From CAYFMH01 sp964344775 (GTDB taxonomy: Bacteria; Patescibacteriota; Gracilibacteria; UBA4473): a stretch of 6,776 bases of DNA. Shown piece after piece: positions 4,773 through 6,776 of the stretch (position 1 is the first letter of the stretch; each line of letters opens with the position of its first letter). The position numbers and the translations under genes are program-made. The stretch is from the NCBI GenBank assembly GCA_964344775.1, contig CAYFOO010000068.1, positions 1 to 6,776 on the forward strand. The letters are read 5' to 3'. The notes under the pieces were generated by a model. That model was not told the origin of the DNA, did no database searches, and was given only the letters and a program-made list of their open reading frames with translations.

Positions 4773-5937
4773 AATCTTATTCAGCATCGTTTTTACCGCT
4801 CTGGTTGGAGTTTTTTCTGTTGTGGAAGCAGGAGTACCTGATCCGACAGACTTCCCTTTTGAACGGAAGGTCGTGTTGCCTCAGGGATCTAGCGGCAATA
4901 TAGAACTTGCTCTATCACCAGCAGTAATGCAAAAAATAAATGAGAATTTTTCCAATTTCAATATTGTAAACTCCAAAAATGAGGAAGTCCCCTTCTCTCT
5001 TTTTGCTAAACCGACCGGAAAGACCAAAGATTTGAAAATTGCTAAAATTTCTTCTCAAAAAAGTGACTCACCTCAAAACCTAATTGATAACGACCCACTT
5101 ACCGAATTTTCTTTTGATGAAAGAGTGGATGGAAAGAACGATTCTTGGGTACTTATTGATCTGGGAAGCATGATGTCTATAAACCGTATCAAAGTTCTCC
5201 CAAAAGAGTCTGCAAAAATTCGTAGCGTAGAGATAAAAGCTGGAGCTACTCCTGATGACCTCAAAACGGTTTATTCAAAAAGAGGTTTTGCACGTTACCT
5301 GGATGTCACCACTCCCCTTGTCCGTTATGTAAAAGTCTCTCTCTGGGGAATAAGTGTAAAACTTCTGGACGTTCAATTTTATGTTAACGGCCAAGCAATT
5401 GTTTATTTTCAGGCAGAACCAGGAGAAAAATACAGAGCTCTGTACGGAGGGCCAAGGGTAAGTGTTATTCGATACAAGGAAAAAACTGATAAGGAAAAAT
5501 CAGGGAATTTTTTATCAGCAGAACTAACTAAAGAAACCTGGAATCCTATTTTTCCAAAAGATTTTGATGATGATGGATATGACAATCCGCATGACAACTG
5601 TCCTTTTGTTTCCAATCCTACTCAATGGGATAAAGATGAAGATCGAGTCGGAAACAAATGTGACAATGCTCCAAAGATTAAAAACTCAAAACAGTTTGAT
5701 GCCGATCGTGACGGAGTTGGTGATATTACTGACAACTGTAAGCTTACAAAAAACCCCGATCAAGCAGATCGAGACGGAGATGAGTTTGGAGATGCCTGCG
5801 ATTCTGCTCATGCCAAAGAAAAGACACATTGGGAATTTAAAGATATAAAACACATCATTATTGGTTTAATTTTAGTCGGTTTAGGCGGATTTTTATTTTT
5901 CTTTTGGCGAAAAATAGGGTATAATGAGAAGAAGTAA
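4765..5937 (+). CDS. Membrane-anchored discoidin-like / thrombospondin type 3 repeat surface protein
   Basis: The protein has 390 residues. Residues 1-22 are a signal peptide (cleavage near VEA-GV). About 95-206 resembles an F5/8-type-C (discoidin-like) jelly roll: NLIDNDPLTEF, SWVLIDLGSMMSINRIKVLP, RSVEIKAG, RYVKVSLWG. About 266-346 holds two thrombospondin type 3 repeats rich in Ca2+-binding Asp: DFDDDGYDNPHDNCP..NPTQWDKDEDRVGNKCD and DADRDGVGDITDNC..NPDQADRDGDEFGDACD, with paired Cys at 279/299 and 325/345. A single membrane helix (about 362-381) with a short basic tail (WRKIGYNEKK) anchors the C-terminus. The expected topology is an extracellular stalk and binding head on the membrane, perhaps for polysaccharide or partner-cell attachment. 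It overlaps the ATPase subunit D gene by 8 nt, an unexpected pairing functionally. Ligand unknown. Confidence 0.85.
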   Translation: MHKILFSIVFTALVGVFSVVEAGVPDPTDFPFERKVVLPQGSSGNIELALSPAVMQKINENFSNFNIVNSKNEEVPFSLFAKPTGKTKDLKIAKISSQKSDSPQNLIDNDPLTEFSFDERVDGKNDSWVLIDLGSMMSINRIKVLPKESAKIRSVEIKAGATPDDLKTVYSKRGFARYLDVTTPLVRYVKVSLWGISVKLLDVQFYVNGQAIVYFQAEPGEKYRALYGGPRVSVIRYKEKTDKEKSGNFLSAELTKETWNPIFPKDFDDDGYDNPHDNCPFVSNPTQWDKDEDRVGNKCDNAPKIKNSKQFDADRDGVGDITDNCKLTKNPDQADRDGDEFGDACDSAHAKEKTHWEFKDIKHIIIGLILVGLGGFLFFFWRKIGYNEKK

Positions 5938-5941
5938 AAAG

Positions 5942-6015
5942 GTTGAAGGTGGGAAGTTGTAGGTTGTAAGTAATTATTAAATCCCTACAACCTATCACCT
6001 ACCACTTACAACTTA
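5942..6015. repeat. Imperfect intergenic inverted repeat
   Basis: GTTGTAGG (5956-5963) and CCTACAAC (5984-5991) are exact inverted arms around an AT-rich loop. Outer segments (GTTGAAGGTGG from 5942; CCTACCACTTACAAC to 6012) extend the pairing with interruptions. Each arm also contains internally repeated GGTTGTA/ACAACCT units. It occupies most of the gap between the surface protein gene and clpP. It may act as a transcript-end hairpin or be a dispersed intergenic repeat of this genome; there is no long T-run after it. Confidence 0.55.
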
Positions 6016-6035
6016 TAAAATAAATTTTAAAAACT

Positions 6036-6635
6036 ATGTCTTACTTAATTCCCACAGTGGTACAAAAAACAGACCAAGGCGAGCGTGCCTATGATATTTA
6101 TTCACGGCTTCTGGAAGATCGTATTATTTTTGTCGGAACAGCTATTGATGCTAGTGTAGCCAATGTGATTGTCGCACAACTTCTGTTTCTCGAATCAGTA
6201 GATGATAAAAAAGATATCACAATGTATGTAAACTCTCCTGGAGGAAGTGTAAGTGCCGGCCTATCAATTATTGATACGATGAACTTCATCAAACCAGATG
6301 TTTCTACGGTTTGTGTGGGAATGGCTGCCTCTATGGGAGCGATGATCCTCATGAGCGGAGCCAAGAAAAAACGTTTTATCCTCCCCCATTCTGAAGTAAT
6401 GATCCACCAGCCACTTGGAGGAGCTGAAGGACAAGCCTCAGATATTGCAATTCATGCCGAACACATCTTGGAAACGAAGGATATTTTGTACAAGATTATT
6501 GAGAAATGTACGGGGCAAAACATGGATCAAATCATTAAAGATTGTGACCGAGACAACTTTATCAAAGCTTCAGACGCTTTGAAATATGGAAAGCATGGAC
6601 TTGTGGACAAAATAATCGAAAAACAAGCCAAATAA
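6036..6635 (+). CDS. clpP: ATP-dependent Clp protease proteolytic subunit
   Basis: The 199 residues are full length for ClpP, the serine protease that forms double heptameric rings and degrades proteins unfolded by ClpX or ClpA/C. The catalytic triad is intact: Ser99 in GMAASMGA, His124 in VMIHQPLGG and Asp173 in DCDRDNF, with the same relative spacing as in E. coli. MYVNSPGGSVSAGLSI (63-78) is the substrate-strand and oxyanion-loop signature. The short N-terminus MSYLIPTVVQKTDQGERAYDIYSRLL is the usual axial-loop and helix start, with few residues to be removed by processing. No Shine-Dalgarno sequence precedes the ATG; an AT-rich TATAAAAT lies about 15 nt upstream and may be a -10 element of a short-leader transcript. 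No clpX follows within the window. It could supply the protease that turns over the nearby antitoxin, a general pattern known for Clp and Lon. Confidence 0.97.
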   Translation: MSYLIPTVVQKTDQGERAYDIYSRLLEDRIIFVGTAIDASVANVIVAQLLFLESVDDKKDITMYVNSPGGSVSAGLSIIDTMNFIKPDVSTVCVGMAASMGAMILMSGAKKKRFILPHSEVMIHQPLGGAEGQASDIAIHAEHILETKDILYKIIEKCTGQNMDQIIKDCDRDNFIKASDALKYGKHGLVDKIIEKQAK

Positions 6636-6677
6636 ATAGCTCTTTTGTAGTAATAAACCTTACTTTCGGATTTCACC

Positions 6678-6698
6678 CCCTTGCATGAGGGAGTTTTT
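6678..6698 (+). terminator. Weak terminator-like hairpin after clpP
   Basis: CCCTT (6678-6682) pairs with GAGGG (6687-6691) around the loop GCAT, including one T-G pair. AG and five Ts follow (6694-6698). The stem is only 5 bp, so efficiency may be low. It lies 43 nt after the clpP stop. Confidence 0.5.
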
Positions 6699-6776
6699 CT
6701 GCATATTTTTAATACATAATTAATTATACTAAGCCGCTTTAATAATTTGGAATTTTTGCGAAATAAGAGATTTTAT

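Overview
This window joins two compositionally different parts. Positions 1 to about 2930 carry two tandem paralogous units with GC-rich genes. Positions about 2940 to 6776 are AT-rich and carry housekeeping and surface genes. The AT-rich genes start without a visible Shine-Dalgarno (SD) sequence, while the GC-rich genes start behind strong GGAG/GGAGG-type sites. A V/A-type ATPase subunit D, a ClpP protease, a discoidin/thrombospondin-type-3 surface protein and a MazF-type toxin-antitoxin pair in AT-rich DNA fit an uncultivated bacterium, possibly of the CPR/Patescibacteria type. That assignment is an inference; no taxonomic marker is present. The standard genetic code fits every gene.

Part 1 (29-2930): each unit has the same architecture: a conserved leader of about 103 nt, a small Ala/Gly/Ser-rich secreted protein, a DUF2145-family exported protein, and an intrinsic terminator. 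The DUF2145 copies (a lipoprotein at 555-1421 and a Sec-exported protein at 2018-2830) share conserved His and Cys motifs resembling those of circularly permuted papain-like (NlpC/P60, LRAT-like) enzymes. The first small gene is split by an apparent one-base deletion in a run of seven Gs.

The most striking signal is noncoding. Both leaders contain GATGGATGCAG. Both terminator hairpins, whose stems are unrelated in sequence, present its exact reverse complement CTGCATCCATC inside 21-22 nt loops. Each gene pair is therefore bracketed by an 11-bp inverted pair, one arm in the leader and one in a terminator loop. This suggests a 5'-3' kissing interaction, a 3'UTR-derived small RNA acting on both leaders, or a DNA cassette-end signal. 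I do not recognise it as a described element.

Part 2 (2945-3388): an AT-rich stretch without a convincing gene, ending in a good promoter. 3389-3976 is a ribbon-helix-helix antitoxin followed by a MazF/PemK toxin. 4143-5937 is V/A-ATPase subunit D overlapping by 8 nt a membrane-anchored discoidin plus thrombospondin-type-3 protein, driven by a TTGACA-type promoter. 5942-6015 is an imperfect intergenic inverted repeat. 6036-6635 is a complete clpP with its catalytic triad, followed by a weak terminator-like hairpin.
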